This document shows positions 41,656-51,035 of a stretch of 64,000 bases of DNA, piece by piece. This DNA is from SFHK01 sp964554795 (lineage in GTDB: Bacteria; Bacillota; Clostridia; Christensenellales; Aristaeellaceae). The stretch is from NCBI GenBank assembly GCA_964554795.1, contig CAZKQB010000001.1, forward strand, positions 62,001 to 126,000, in the 5' to 3' direction. The position numbers and the translations under genes were made by a program. A model generated the notes under the pieces. The model did not search any database, was not told the origin of the DNA, and saw only the letters and a program-made list of their open reading frames with translations. Each line of letters starts with the position of its first letter. Position 1 is the stretch's first letter.

Positions 41656-42685
41656 CGCATATGCTTCCGCGCCCGAAGCGGATATCATTCTTTCCACTCG
41701 CGTGCGGCTGGCGCGAAATTATGCCGATCTTCCATTTGAAGCAAAAATTGCGCCGGAGGAAGCGCAGGAGATCATAAAGCGTGCGGCGACGCGTCTTTGC
41801 GGCGACGAGAATGAGGGCTTTACGATTCTACGTATGTCTGAGCTGGATGAGGATGAACGAAGGGTATTGAATGAAAAGCGTCTGGTAAGTCTTGATCTGC
41901 TTGCAAAGCCTGAGATGGGAGCCGCACTGGTTTCGGACGATGAAACGGTGTCTATCATGCTGAACGAGGAGGATCACCTGCGCATTCAGGCGATGCTGCC
42001 GGGGCTTCAGCCGGAGAGCGCGGCGGAAAAGGCGTTTCATGCCGATGATCGTCTGGGTGCGGCGGAGCCATTTGCGTTTGACGCGAAGTGGGGTTATCTT
42101 ACGTCGTCGCCAACGAACGCGGGCACAGGCATGCGTGCCAGCGCAATTCTCCATCTGCCGGCGCTCACGGTTTCCAAACGGATGGGTGCGTTGGCACAGG
42201 CGGTCGGAAAGCTGGGCTTCACGCTGCGCGGTATGTACGGCGAAAGCGGAGAAGCAGATGGGTGTTTGTATCAGATGTCCAATCAGGCGGCAATCGGGCG
42301 CTCGGAGGAAGATATTGTTCAGAATTTTCTTGCCGTGTGCGCGCAGGCAGCGGAGCAGGAGCGCGAGGAGCGCAGGCGCATTATTGAAAACGACCAGGAT
42401 GCGTTTGCCGATAAAATGATGCGCACGGTGGGCATACTTTTAAACGCGCGCTTGATGGATGAACGGGAGTTTATGCACATGTATTCCGACCTGCGTCTGG
42501 CTGCGGGCGTAGGGCTTTTGAATGTTCCGCTGCCGGGCATCGATCGACTGATGCTTGAAATGCAGCCCGCATCGCTGAATGCGCTGGCCGGAACCGCTCT
42601 GAACGAGCGCGATCGGCTGCTTTTGCGAGCCAGCGAGGTTCGCACGCGGCTTACGGCGCTGATGGACGATGAACACATGGAATGA
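41648..42685 (+). CDS. mcsB: Protein arginine kinase McsB
   Basis: The 345-residue protein is a guanido-kinase-fold enzyme with LSTRVRLARN near the start and SSPTNAGTGMRAS in the phosphagen-kinase signature region. It phosphorylates arginines of CtsR and damaged proteins, marking them for ClpCP. GGAAGGAGG precedes ATG 41648, which lies eight bases inside mcsA. Confidence 0.96.
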   Translation: MSNAYASAPEADIILSTRVRLARNYADLPFEAKIAPEEAQEIIKRAATRLCGDENEGFTILRMSELDEDERRVLNEKRLVSLDLLAKPEMGAALVSDDETVSIMLNEEDHLRIQAMLPGLQPESAAEKAFHADDRLGAAEPFAFDAKWGYLTSSPTNAGTGMRASAILHLPALTVSKRMGALAQAVGKLGFTLRGMYGESGEADGCLYQMSNQAAIGRSEEDIVQNFLAVCAQAAEQEREERRRIIENDQDAFADKMMRTVGILLNARLMDEREFMHMYSDLRLAAGVGLLNVPLPGIDRLMLEMQPASLNALAGTALNERDRLLLRASEVRTRLTALMDDEHME

Positions 42686-42699
42686 GCGGAGGAAGAGAA

Positions 42700-45132
42700 A
42701 TGTTTGCCAAATGCAATGAACACGGACGCAGAGCACTTGAGGCCGCGCAGCGGGAGGCTGCCATGCTAGGGCGTAGCTATATCGGAACCGAGCACCTGCT
42801 GCTGGGCGTTTTGAACGATCCGGGAAAGGCGAGCGTTGTGCTGGGCGGCATCACGCTGGAGGAAGCTCGAAACGAAATTATCGACCTTGTCGGGCGTGGA
42901 GAGGACGACGTTCAGGAAAGGACGCTCAATTACACGATTCGTTCCAAAACGGTATTGGAGATGAGCGCCCGGGAAGCGCGCGACCTTGGTAGCGATTTCA
43001 TCGATACCGAGCATATTCTGCTGGCGCTGATGCGCGAGCGCGCCGGCGTAGCGGCGCATGCGCTCGTGAAGTTGGGGGTGGATCTCAACAAGGCGCGAGA
43101 GGAGCTCCTGCGCGCATTGGGACGTTCGCGAAAGCCGGAGAGTGCGCCGAAGGAAGGAACCGGAAAGGCAGAGGGCTCAGACACGCCGATGCTTGACGCC
43201 TATGCCCGCGATCTGACGCGTGCGGCAAAAAACGGAGAGCTTGACCCGGTAATCGGTCGTGCGAAGGAAATCGAACGCATTGTGCAGATTCTGTCCCGGC
43301 GCACGAAAAACAATCCGGTGTTGATCGGCGAGCCTGGCGTAGGCAAGTCGTCCATTGTGGAAGGGCTTGCGGAGAAAATCATCGACGGGAACATCCCGGA
43401 GATTCTACGCGGCAAGCGTGTGGTTTCGCTCGATCTGCCTGGCATGCTGGCGGGCGCGAAGTATCGCGGCGAGTTTGAGGAACGCCTAAAAAATACGATG
43501 GCGGAGATTCGCCGCACAGGCAACGTGGTTTTGTTTATTGATGAGCTTCATACGATTGTCGGAGCGGGCGCCAGCGAGGGAGCGATTGATGCGGCGAACA
43601 TTTTAAAGCCGCTTTTGGCGCGTGGCGAAATGCAGTGCATCGGCGCTACGACGCTGCGCGAGTATCACAAATATATCGAAAAGGATGCAGCACTGGAGCG
43701 CCGTTTCCAGCCGGTCATGGTGGGAGAGCCGACGAAGGAGGAAAGCGTCGAGATTCTGATGGGGCTTCGCGAGCGGTATGAGAATCACCACAAGGTGCAT
43801 ATCACCGATGAGGCCATTCGCGCGGCAGTGATGCTGTCCGACCGGTATATCAGCGACCGATTCCTCCCGGACAAGGCAATTGACCTGATAGACGAGGCGG
43901 CTTCTCGCGTGCGGATCCGCACCTTTGCCGCGCCGCCGGACATGAAGGAAAAGGAAAAGCACGTGGCGGAGCTGGACGAAGAAACCCGTCAGGCGGTGAC
44001 GGATGAGAACTTCGAACGAGCAGCAGACCTGCGCGACCGGAAGAAGCGCCTGCTGAAGGAAATGGAGGACGCGCGACGCGACTGGGAACTGAAGCGCGAG
44101 GAACGCGTAGAGACCGTAGGAGAGGAAGAAGTGGCTGAAATCGTGTCGCTGTGGACGGGTATCCCGGTTACGCGCATGACAGAGGACGAGGCCACGAGAC
44201 TTATGCACATGGAGGAAATTCTCCATAAGCGCGTCGTGGGGCAGGATGAGGCAATCAAGGCGGTAGCACGCGCCGTTCGCCGTGCCCGCGCGGGTCTCAA
44301 GGATCCCAATCGCCCGATTGGCTCGTTTATCTTTCTGGGCCCGACGGGCGTAGGCAAGACGGAGCTGTGCAAGGCGCTGGGTGAAGCGCTCTTCGGCGAT
44401 GAGGACAGTCTGATCCGCATCGACATGTCCGAATATATGGAGAAGTATTCCGTTTCGCGAATGATCGGCTCACCGCCCGGCTATGTAGGCTATGAGGAGG
44501 GCGGACAGCTGACCGAAAAGGTGCGCCGCAAGCCCTATTGCATTCTGCTTCTGGACGAGGTGGAGAAGGCGCATCCGGACGTATTTAACATCCTTCTGCA
44601 AATTCTCGAGGATGGACGCCTGACCGACGGGCAGGGGCGCATCGTGGACTTCAAGAATTGCGTGGTTGTTATGACGTCTAACGCGGGCGCGCATGCCATC
44701 GGCCGTCAGCGCGCCGTGGGCTTCGGCTCGGCCTTTGACGATGAACGCAGCTACGAAGCGATGAAGGAATCGATCATGGGCGAGGTGAAAAAAATCTTCC
44801 GCCCGGAGTTCATTAACCGCGTGGACGAAATTATCGTATTCCATTCGCTGGAGCAGGAGCATATCGATAAAATCGCTATGCTGATGATGGATAGCGTTGC
44901 TCGTCGGCTGAAGGAGCGGGGCGTCGAGCTTGAAATTACGCCGGAGGCGGCACGAACCGTTGCCCGCGCCGGGTACGATCTTCAGTATGGTGCGCGCCCG
45001 CTGCGCCGCGCGATTCAGCGGCTGGTGGAGGATGCGTTGAGCGAGGAAATTCTTACGGGAGGAATTCATACCGGCGAAAGGGTACGCGTGCTGCCAAATG
45101 GCGAAAAGCTGGAATTCGTGAATGTGAAGTGA
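42700..45132 (+). CDS. clpC: ATP-dependent Clp protease ATP-binding subunit ClpC
   Basis: The 810-residue protein has the N-domain repeats (phosphoarginine-binding), AAA-1 with Walker A GEPGVGKSS and Walker B LFIDELH, a UVR/middle-domain coiled coil (about 420-470), and AAA-2 with GPTGVGKTE and LLDEVEKAHPD. It unfolds proteins for ClpP. GGAGGAAG precedes ATG 42700; an in-frame ATG at 42682 overlaps mcsB. It is the last gene of the operon. Confidence 0.97.
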   Translation: MFAKCNEHGRRALEAAQREAAMLGRSYIGTEHLLLGVLNDPGKASVVLGGITLEEARNEIIDLVGRGEDDVQERTLNYTIRSKTVLEMSAREARDLGSDFIDTEHILLALMRERAGVAAHALVKLGVDLNKAREELLRALGRSRKPESAPKEGTGKAEGSDTPMLDAYARDLTRAAKNGELDPVIGRAKEIERIVQILSRRTKNNPVLIGEPGVGKSSIVEGLAEKIIDGNIPEILRGKRVVSLDLPGMLAGAKYRGEFEERLKNTMAEIRRTGNVVLFIDELHTIVGAGASEGAIDAANILKPLLARGEMQCIGATTLREYHKYIEKDAALERRFQPVMVGEPTKEESVEILMGLRERYENHHKVHITDEAIRAAVMLSDRYISDRFLPDKAIDLIDEAASRVRIRTFAAPPDMKEKEKHVAELDEETRQAVTDENFERAADLRDRKKRLLKEMEDARRDWELKREERVETVGEEEVAEIVSLWTGIPVTRMTEDEATRLMHMEEILHKRVVGQDEAIKAVARAVRRARAGLKDPNRPIGSFIFLGPTGVGKTELCKALGEALFGDEDSLIRIDMSEYMEKYSVSRMIGSPPGYVGYEEGGQLTEKVRRKPYCILLLDEVEKAHPDVFNILLQILEDGRLTDGQGRIVDFKNCVVVMTSNAGAHAIGRQRAVGFGSAFDDERSYEAMKESIMGEVKKIFRPEFINRVDEIIVFHSLEQEHIDKIAMLMMDSVARRLKERGVELEITPEAARTVARAGYDLQYGARPLRRAIQRLVEDALSEEILTGGIHTGERVRVLPNGEKLEFVNVK

Positions 45133-45136
45133 GATA

Positions 45137-45168
45137 AAGGGACGCAGTTCATCGGAGCTGCGTCCCTT
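45137..45168 (+). terminator. Terminator of the ctsR-clpC operon
   Basis: AAGGGACGCAG (45137-45147) pairs perfectly with CTGCGTCCCTT (45158-45168) around a ten-base loop. The T run is short. Confidence 0.6.
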
Positions 45169-45263
45169 GACGTGAATTTGAAGCTTGCGCAGAGACAGAC
45201 GGAACGAGAAGCGTTGTGCGGGAGATTTGAAGAAATGAAAGCCTCTTAGTGCAAGGCCCGTAT

Positions 45264-45318
45264 GGCCGCAAAACAAAAATCAGCGGAATAGGCAGGATTT
45301 TGTTTCTGCCGGTTCCGC
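45264..45318 (-). terminator. Terminator of the phosphotransferase gene
   Basis: GCGGAA and GGCAG (45283-45295) pair with CTGCC and TTCCGC (45306-45318). On the minus strand the stem is followed by TTTTTGTTTT. The rest of 45169-45410 shows nothing recognisable. Confidence 0.7.
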
Positions 45319-45410
45319 CCGTCATAAATCTACCGAATAGGATATAGCCCGCAAGAGCATTTCTGCGAATGAGGCATCAGGTTTGTTCCGTGATGGAGTC
45401 CGTTCACGAT

Positions 45411-46448
45411 TTAGCTTTTGAATCTTCCGTCATCCGTCTCTGTCATGTCGTCAAGCATTTGTTTCAGCAAACAATTTGCAGCGTCATAATTGCCGTTCGC
45501 TACAAGCTTTCCAAGAGAGCCTTCATTATGAATTATTCTTGTAAACCACAGGCTATGGTATAGCGTATAGGCTTCCCACGCTGCTTTGCTTTCAGTCTCA
45601 TTAAGCGGTCTTACGGAAAGATATCCCTTCAATAGCGCCGGAAAAAGCTTCTCTCGACAGGAAACTGGAGTATTGTCCGGCAGCTCCATCTCGTAGGCAG
45701 TCAGCAGACCCTCCATTACCAAATCTGAGATGAGGACTTCATCACCTGCATTGTTATAATCAAAGACAATTAGCCCGCGTTCAGACTGAACAAGATTATT
45801 GATAGAGATATCGCCCTGAACGGCTGCTTTGGGAAGCTCTTCCCAAACCGCGCGCAAAGATTCCAGCTTTTGATCGCGGAGAGTTTTTATTTGTTTGACA
45901 ATCGTTTGTTCAAGCTTTTCGTTCTTTGTGATTTCGCAAAAATCCGAAAAGGCGTCCACATCGTTCCAATAGGCGGCAGAGAACAGCGTTCCGTGCCCGA
46001 TCTCGCACTTGTTTGCAAGTGAGATTGTATGCATACGTGCCATTAATTCGCCAATCTGATAGGCAATGTCTGTATTAATCTCGGTGATTTCTGCACCGCA
46101 CCAATCTTCGACGGTTACAAAGCAGGGCAGGTCATGATAGGTGAATGGTGCAACATAGCGACCGGCAGTCTTATATCGGACAGGGGTCTGAATTCCGTGA
46201 CGGCGCATCATTTCAGAGAAACAGCTTTGCTTCTCTACCTTTTCCATTTCTGCTGTTATATCATCATCCTCATGCAGGATCTTTATTACCAGCAATCTGC
46301 CATTTGCTAAGGTGACGCGGAAAATCAGCTTCATCCATTTGACATTCTCAATCGCATGGATGTACATCCTCTGCTCCACGACTGGCTCGTGAATGTCATA
46401 TCGCTTCAAGATTGATTCAATTATCTCGGGTTCTATGGTCTTTTCCAT
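45411..46448 (-). CDS. Aminoglycoside phosphotransferase (APH)/kinase-fold family protein
   Basis: The 345-residue protein has a Lys-containing N-lobe strand (LLVIKILHEDDD) and a C-lobe with AAVQGDISINNLV and LIVFDYNNAGDE. These are the Brenner (HGDxxxxN) and DxD-type motifs of APH enzymes, with Gln in place of His before the catalytic Gly-Asp. The substrate could be an antibiotic, a sugar or choline. AGGAGCG precedes the ATG. The gene and its flanks are clearly lower in GC, with frequent AT-ending codons unlike the neighbours, suggesting transfer. Confidence 0.82.
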   Translation of the reverse strand: MEKTIEPEIIESILKRYDIHEPVVEQRMYIHAIENVKWMKLIFRVTLANGRLLVIKILHEDDDITAEMEKVEKQSCFSEMMRRHGIQTPVRYKTAGRYVAPFTYHDLPCFVTVEDWCGAEITEINTDIAYQIGELMARMHTISLANKCEIGHGTLFSAAYWNDVDAFSDFCEITKNEKLEQTIVKQIKTLRDQKLESLRAVWEELPKAAVQGDISINNLVQSERGLIVFDYNNAGDEVLISDLVMEGLLTAYEMELPDNTPVSCREKLFPALLKGYLSVRPLNETESKAAWEAYTLYHSLWFTRIIHNEGSLGKLVANGNYDAANCLLKQMLDDMTETDDGRFKS

Positions 46449-46810
46449 TTTTCGCTCCTAAGTAAATTAAAATGTAAGGGCTTATATGCAGCAAAAGGCG
46501 CTCATGCTGCCATAGCCAGGCACCAACTCAGCCGCTTCCCCCAATGAAATGCACGAAACCATGCCCTCGTCATCCTCCGTACCTTCGGCTGTGTTGATTA
46601 TATACATTATAATATAGCCTTTCTGTGATTTTCAATAGCGCTGCTGTAATTTTCCGTAAGAAAGTACAGGCTCTCTACGGGCAAACACTTTTGAAGAAAC
46701 AAAACAGACGACATCCAACCAAGGTTGAATGTCGCCCGTTTTGCCTGAGCTGCTTTTCTTGGAAGGCTGTTTTATCAGCATGCGACTGTCCATCCTTCTG
46801 TTTTAAGGCT
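46449..46810. other. Low-GC intergenic region with promoter, leader and terminator
   Basis: On the minus strand TTGAAA (46635-46630) and TATAAT (46611-46606), 18 bases apart, form the likely phosphotransferase promoter. This leaves a leader of about 150 bases containing a 26-codon frame (46562-46482) of uncertain reality. The 46690-46734 part holds the terminator of the PBP gene. Confidence 0.5.
46690..46734 (-). terminator. Terminator of the class A PBP gene
   Basis: CGACATCCAACC (46709-46720) pairs with GGTTGAATGTCG (46723-46734) with one internal mismatch. On the minus strand the stem is followed by TCTGTTTTGTTTCTT. Confidence 0.65.
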
Positions 46811-49114
46811 TTACCGTGCGAGAAATGAGCGGATTTTCTGCGTCAGCGACGATTCTGCAGAGAGGGAGGCAAACGGGCCAATGTCGCTTAGGCGGGTAAC
46901 GCCCGCCTCGTAGAGGCGTCGGTTGCGCGCGATCAGGGCGTAGGCAATGTCCTCGGACTCAATTGGCTCCTCGAATACCGGCGATTCCGCAGTCAGCACG
47001 GCACGGATTTCACGGCCATCTGCAGTCTGCCGGACTACAAGGTAATCGATGTTTGTATTCAGGGATTCATCGGTGCTGACGCGTACAAGATTTCCGGAGA
47101 AACGATCGAGAACGGGTGCGCCGGGTGTGTCCGGCGTGTTGAAGGAATCAGACACTCGCGTCGGTTCATGTCCTCGTACATATATCTCGCTGATCGTAAG
47201 CTCCTGCGGCGCGTCGGCGGGGGCGAGCAACGATACGTGACTTTCATTCAGAAGCTGCTTGTCCAGCTGAACGGTTATGACGCCGTCCGGCACGGTGAAG
47301 CGCGTGCCGGTTGCGTTTTCACGGAAGAAGGCGGCGAGCAGTCGCGCCGGCTTTCCGGAGCCGCTTTCGCTTGCCGGGAGCATGTGTGTGCTGTCGGTAT
47401 TGTCAAAGCCCATCCATGCGCAGGCAACGAGGTCGGGCGTGTAGGCGACCGTCCAAATGTCGCGGTTTCCTCGGGCAGAGCAGGCGGCTGTGCCGGTCTT
47501 GCCTGCGATGCTAACGCCGCTGCCTGAAAGAGCCGAGGCACTGCCGGACGTAGCTGCGGTGGTAAGCATGCTGGTGATCAGATAGGCGCTTTCCTCCGTC
47601 ATCACCCGGCGCAGGGGCGGGGTGAATTCGTAGACTGTGCGGCCGTTTCGGTCTACGATTTTTTCGACGGTATGCGCCTGAACAGCGTGACCGCCATTGG
47701 ACAGCGCTGCGTAGGCTGCCGTCAGCTCGGCGGGTGTTACGCCATGGGTTAGGCTACCAAGAGCCAGCGAAAGGTAGTTGTCGCTGTCCGAAAGTGGCAA
47801 ACCAAAGCGAATGGCATACTCTCGCGCCAGATCAATGCCGGTAAATTCGATTAGCGATACGCTGGCAGCATTGTAGGAATGCGACAGCGCGGCGCGCATG
47901 GTGACGAGACCGTGATATTTTCCGCCCGCATTTGAGGGCGTGTAATGGCTGTCGAACGTGCGCTGCGAATCGTCAAGGATGGAGGAGGGGGAAAGCCCAA
48001 GCGCGTCGATGGCTGCGGCATACACGGATACCGGCTTAAATGTTGAACCGGGCTGTCTTCTGGACTGCGTCGCGCGGTTCAAGCCACGGCGAACGGTGTA
48101 GTTCCTTCCGCCGACGAGTGCTCGGATGGCTCCGCTCTTCGGGTCGACTGCGCAGAAGGCCGCCTGAACCTTGGTTCCGTCCGCTGCATCATCGGGAAAG
48201 GCAGATGCATTTTCAAAAAGCGATTCTGCCGACGCCTGCGCCTCCGGACTCAGGGCGGTGAAGATCGTATAGCCGCCGGAAAGCAGTTCATCTGCGGACA
48301 GGCTTAGACATTCGCAGGATTCGCGAAGAACCTCGTCGCGGTACCAGGGGTATTCATCGGTCTGCGAAAAGCGTGCTTCCGGAAGAAGCTGCGTGCGCAT
48401 TTTTGCGCTCTCGCCTTCCGAAAGATAGCCGAGCTCCTCCATGCGCGAAAGCACGTAGGCACGGCGCTTTTGTGCCTGCGAAGGATTTTCAAAAGGCGAA
48501 TAGGCGCTGGGAGCCTTGACGAGTCCGGCGAGCATGGCCGCTTCGCCGGCATTCAACATGGCGGCTTTTTTTCCGAAATAAATTTGTGCGGCGCTCTCGA
48601 TTCCATAGGCGCCCTCGCCAAAGTAGACCGTGTTCAGGTAGGCAGCAAGGATTTCATCCTTGCTCATTCGCTTCTCCAACTGAAGCGCGAGCGCGATTTC
48701 GTTCGTTTTTCGAGCAATCGTCTTTTCCCCGGACAGGTGCGTGAGCTTAACAAGCTGTTGCGTGATCGTGGATGCGCCTTCCCGGAAGGAGAATGTACGC
48801 AGATCGCGAGCAAGCGCGCTGAGCATGCGCCGAATGTCGATGCCGGAATGCTCGTAAAACCGGCTGTCTTCAGCAGCCAGAAATGCCTTACGGACGATTT
48901 CGGGAATCTCATCTGCGCGCAGCTTCTCGCTGGCAGTCGCCGTACGCAGACGTGCGAAGGGCGTGCCATCTGCGGTCAGCAGTACACTGGATGCGTCCGA
49001 GCTTGTGATTTTTTCGAGATTCAGTTTTTCCCATGAAGGGATGTCCATCAGCACGACAAAGGCGAGCGAGATGGCCAGCAAAAGCAGGGCAAAAATCTGT
49101 ATGAAGCGCTTCAT
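46811..49114 (-). CDS. Class A penicillin-binding protein (transglycosylase/transpeptidase)
   Basis: The 767-residue protein has an N-terminal membrane helix (about 5-25), a GT51 transglycosylase domain (AAEDSRFYEHSGID, EGASTITQQLVK, RKTNEIALALQLE) and a transpeptidase domain with SxxK (GSTFKP), SxN (SYN) and KTG (AGKTGTAA). The C-terminal 130 residues are beta-rich. It polymerises and cross-links peptidoglycan outside the membrane. GGGAGG precedes the ATG. It is divergent from the FtsH-like gene and upstream of the spoIIA operon, so a spore-cortex or PbpF/PbpG-like role is possible. Confidence 0.95.
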   Translation of the reverse strand: MKRFIQIFALLLLAISLAFVVLMDIPSWEKLNLEKITSSDASSVLLTADGTPFARLRTATASEKLRADEIPEIVRKAFLAAEDSRFYEHSGIDIRRMLSALARDLRTFSFREGASTITQQLVKLTHLSGEKTIARKTNEIALALQLEKRMSKDEILAAYLNTVYFGEGAYGIESAAQIYFGKKAAMLNAGEAAMLAGLVKAPSAYSPFENPSQAQKRRAYVLSRMEELGYLSEGESAKMRTQLLPEARFSQTDEYPWYRDEVLRESCECLSLSADELLSGGYTIFTALSPEAQASAESLFENASAFPDDAADGTKVQAAFCAVDPKSGAIRALVGGRNYTVRRGLNRATQSRRQPGSTFKPVSVYAAAIDALGLSPSSILDDSQRTFDSHYTPSNAGGKYHGLVTMRAALSHSYNAASVSLIEFTGIDLAREYAIRFGLPLSDSDNYLSLALGSLTHGVTPAELTAAYAALSNGGHAVQAHTVEKIVDRNGRTVYEFTPPLRRVMTEESAYLITSMLTTAATSGSASALSGSGVSIAGKTGTAACSARGNRDIWTVAYTPDLVACAWMGFDNTDSTHMLPASESGSGKPARLLAAFFRENATGTRFTVPDGVITVQLDKQLLNESHVSLLAPADAPQELTISEIYVRGHEPTRVSDSFNTPDTPGAPVLDRFSGNLVRVSTDESLNTNIDYLVVRQTADGREIRAVLTAESPVFEEPIESEDIAYALIARNRRLYEAGVTRLSDIGPFASLSAESSLTQKIRSFLAR

Positions 49115-49238
49115 GGAAGCCTCCCGTTTTTCCCATATTCTGCCCGGGAGGCGCAGAAGGTATGCGTTTTCCAGAACTTGTTTGTGGACGAGGGATATGT
49201 ATACAGATTATAATTACAAAAAAGAAACGGGAGGTTTT

Positions 49239-50765
49239 ATGGTGAAACGGCAGAGACAATTTTCTGTTTTTGCATCGGTGCTGTTTTTGCTTGCAGCGAG
49301 CGTGCGGGGAGACGCCACGGCAGGCGGGCTGTTTTATGCGCTCTTGGCGATGGCAATAATTTGTCTGTGTGCCGCGCTTTTTGCGCGGGAGCCGGCTCCG
49401 GGGCGCGCCGTCGCGGCAGTGCACGGCGTGCCTGTGAAACCAGAGGATGGAACGAGCTTTGCCGATGTGGCTGCCAATGAGGAAGCGCTTTCGAGCTTGC
49501 GCGAATTACGGGACTTTCTGAGGCATCCGGAGACCTACGCGAGGTTGGGCGCGCGAATTCCGCACGGTGTGTTGCTATACGGCCCGCCGGGTACCGGAAA
49601 AACGCTGCTGGCGCGCGCACTCGCGGGAGAGGCAGGGGTTCCATTTCTTGCAATGAATGGCTCGGATTTTGTGGAGATGTATGTGGGCGTTGGCGCGAGC
49701 CGGGTGCGAGACACATTTAAAAAGGCGCGCAAGCTGGGAAAATGCGTGATTTTCATCGATGAAATTGATTCGCTGGGACGTTCGCGCGGCGTGAACTCTT
49801 CCGACGAGCGTGACCAGACACTGAATGCACTGCTGGGCGAGATGTCCGGTTTCCGTCCGGCAGAGGGCGTGATCGTCATTGGCGCAACAAACCGTGTGGA
49901 GATACTCGATCCGGCGCTTCTGCGGCCGGGACGGTTTGACCGGCGCATTGAGGTAGGCATGCCGGACAGGGAGGCGCGAGAGAAAATATTGAAGCTTCAT
50001 GCACGCGGAAAGCCGATGGACGCAGACGTGGATCTTTCCGATCTCGCTGTGCGCACGGCGCTGTTTTCAGGCGCGTCGCTTGAAAATCTTCTGAACGAGG
50101 CTGCCATCTGCGCAGCGCGGCGGCGGTCTGAGCGAATAAGCGAGGCGGATATCGAGTCGGCGTATCTGACTCTGGTTGCCGGAAGCGACCGGCACATTCG
50201 CATGAGCGAAGAAGAACGGCGGCTGATTGCGTTGCACGAGGCCGGGCATGCGGTGATCTCACGGCTTCTGACGCCGGAGGATCGAATTCGCCGGGTGAGC
50301 ATTGTGCCTTCCGGGAACGGCGCAGCAGGATATAACCTGTCGATTCCGGCGGAAAAGACGATGTACACGCGCGCAGATCTCGAAGACCGCATTTGCGTTC
50401 TGCTGGCTGGGCGGGCGGCGGAGACGCTGTATGCAGGAGAATCCGGCGTGACGGGCGGCGCATCGAACGATCTCAAGCGCGCCACGGAGCTGGCGTGTCA
50501 GATGGTCGGGAAAATGGGGATGGGGTGCAGACCGTATGCCGCAGAGGCTGTGCTTCAGAAATACGGCTGCGGCGCTGAAGCCGGCGCGGATGCACGAGGC
50601 TTGCTCGAGAGCCTGTATGAGCGGACGCTTTTACTGCTCAGCGCGCATGTGGATACGCTTCGAACGCTTGCAGCGCGGTTGCTTGAAAATGAGGCACTGG
50701 ATGAAGCAGCGGTGGACGACGTGCTGCGAGCGCTTCAGGAGGTGTCTAAAGAAGGATCTTCCTGA
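49239..50765 (+). CDS. FtsH-family AAA+ metalloprotease lacking the extracytoplasmic domain
   Basis: The 508-residue protein has two membrane helices (about 8-22 and 31-49) joined by only about seven residues, so the ~70-residue external domain of standard FtsH is missing. AAA motifs: Walker A GPPGTGKT (115-122), Walker B VIFIDEID, second region of homology RPGRFDRRIEV. Protease: HEAGH (333-337) and third zinc ligand Asp411 in GGASNDLKRAT. It degrades membrane or cytosolic proteins. GGGAGG precedes ATG 49239. It lies directly ahead of spoIIAA, so a sporulation-linked role is possible. Confidence 0.9.
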   Translation: MVKRQRQFSVFASVLFLLAASVRGDATAGGLFYALLAMAIICLCAALFAREPAPGRAVAAVHGVPVKPEDGTSFADVAANEEALSSLRELRDFLRHPETYARLGARIPHGVLLYGPPGTGKTLLARALAGEAGVPFLAMNGSDFVEMYVGVGASRVRDTFKKARKLGKCVIFIDEIDSLGRSRGVNSSDERDQTLNALLGEMSGFRPAEGVIVIGATNRVEILDPALLRPGRFDRRIEVGMPDREAREKILKLHARGKPMDADVDLSDLAVRTALFSGASLENLLNEAAICAARRRSERISEADIESAYLTLVAGSDRHIRMSEEERRLIALHEAGHAVISRLLTPEDRIRRVSIVPSGNGAAGYNLSIPAEKTMYTRADLEDRICVLLAGRAAETLYAGESGVTGGASNDLKRATELACQMVGKMGMGCRPYAAEAVLQKYGCGAEAGADARGLLESLYERTLLLLSAHVDTLRTLAARLLENEALDEAAVDDVLRALQEVSKEGSS

Positions 50766-50939
50766 ATGGTTCCGTTGAAAAAACGGGGAGAAAACCGCAG
50801 AGAACGGGTGAGTACGAGGGGTGTATTGCGCATCCGAATACGAAGTCGCTTTGCGCGATGCAGGAGGGCGCAGAGGCTTAAGCGGGAAGCATCCGGATAA
50901 ATAACGAGAAAAAACGCACGGGGCGTTGTCGAACGATTT

Positions 50940-50947
50940 GCAGGATT
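50940..50947 (+). promoter_or_regulatory. Possible sigma-H -35 element of the spoIIA operon
   Basis: GCAGGATT fits the sigma-H -35 consensus RnAGGAWW, expected for spoIIA. No convincing -10 (GAAT) lies at the right distance, so this is a weak call. Confidence 0.2.
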
Positions 50948-50996
50948 CGCGCAAGAAACTGAGATTCCGAAACAGGCGGCGCGCGAGAGAATCGCG

Positions 50997-51033
50997 AACC
51001 ATCCTTCCAGTCAAAAACGGGAGGATGGTTTTT
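50997..51033 (+). terminator. Terminator-like hairpin overlapping the spoIIAA ribosome binding site
   Basis: AACCATCCTTCC (50997-51008) pairs with GGGAGGATGGTT (51019-51030; one G-U) around a ten-base loop, followed by five T ending three bases before the spoIIAA start. The 3' arm contains GGGAGG, the only good SD for spoIIAA. It can therefore terminate read-through from the FtsH-like gene and also hide the SD. The rest of the 270-base gap shows no gene. Confidence 0.65.
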
Positions 51034-51035
51034 GT

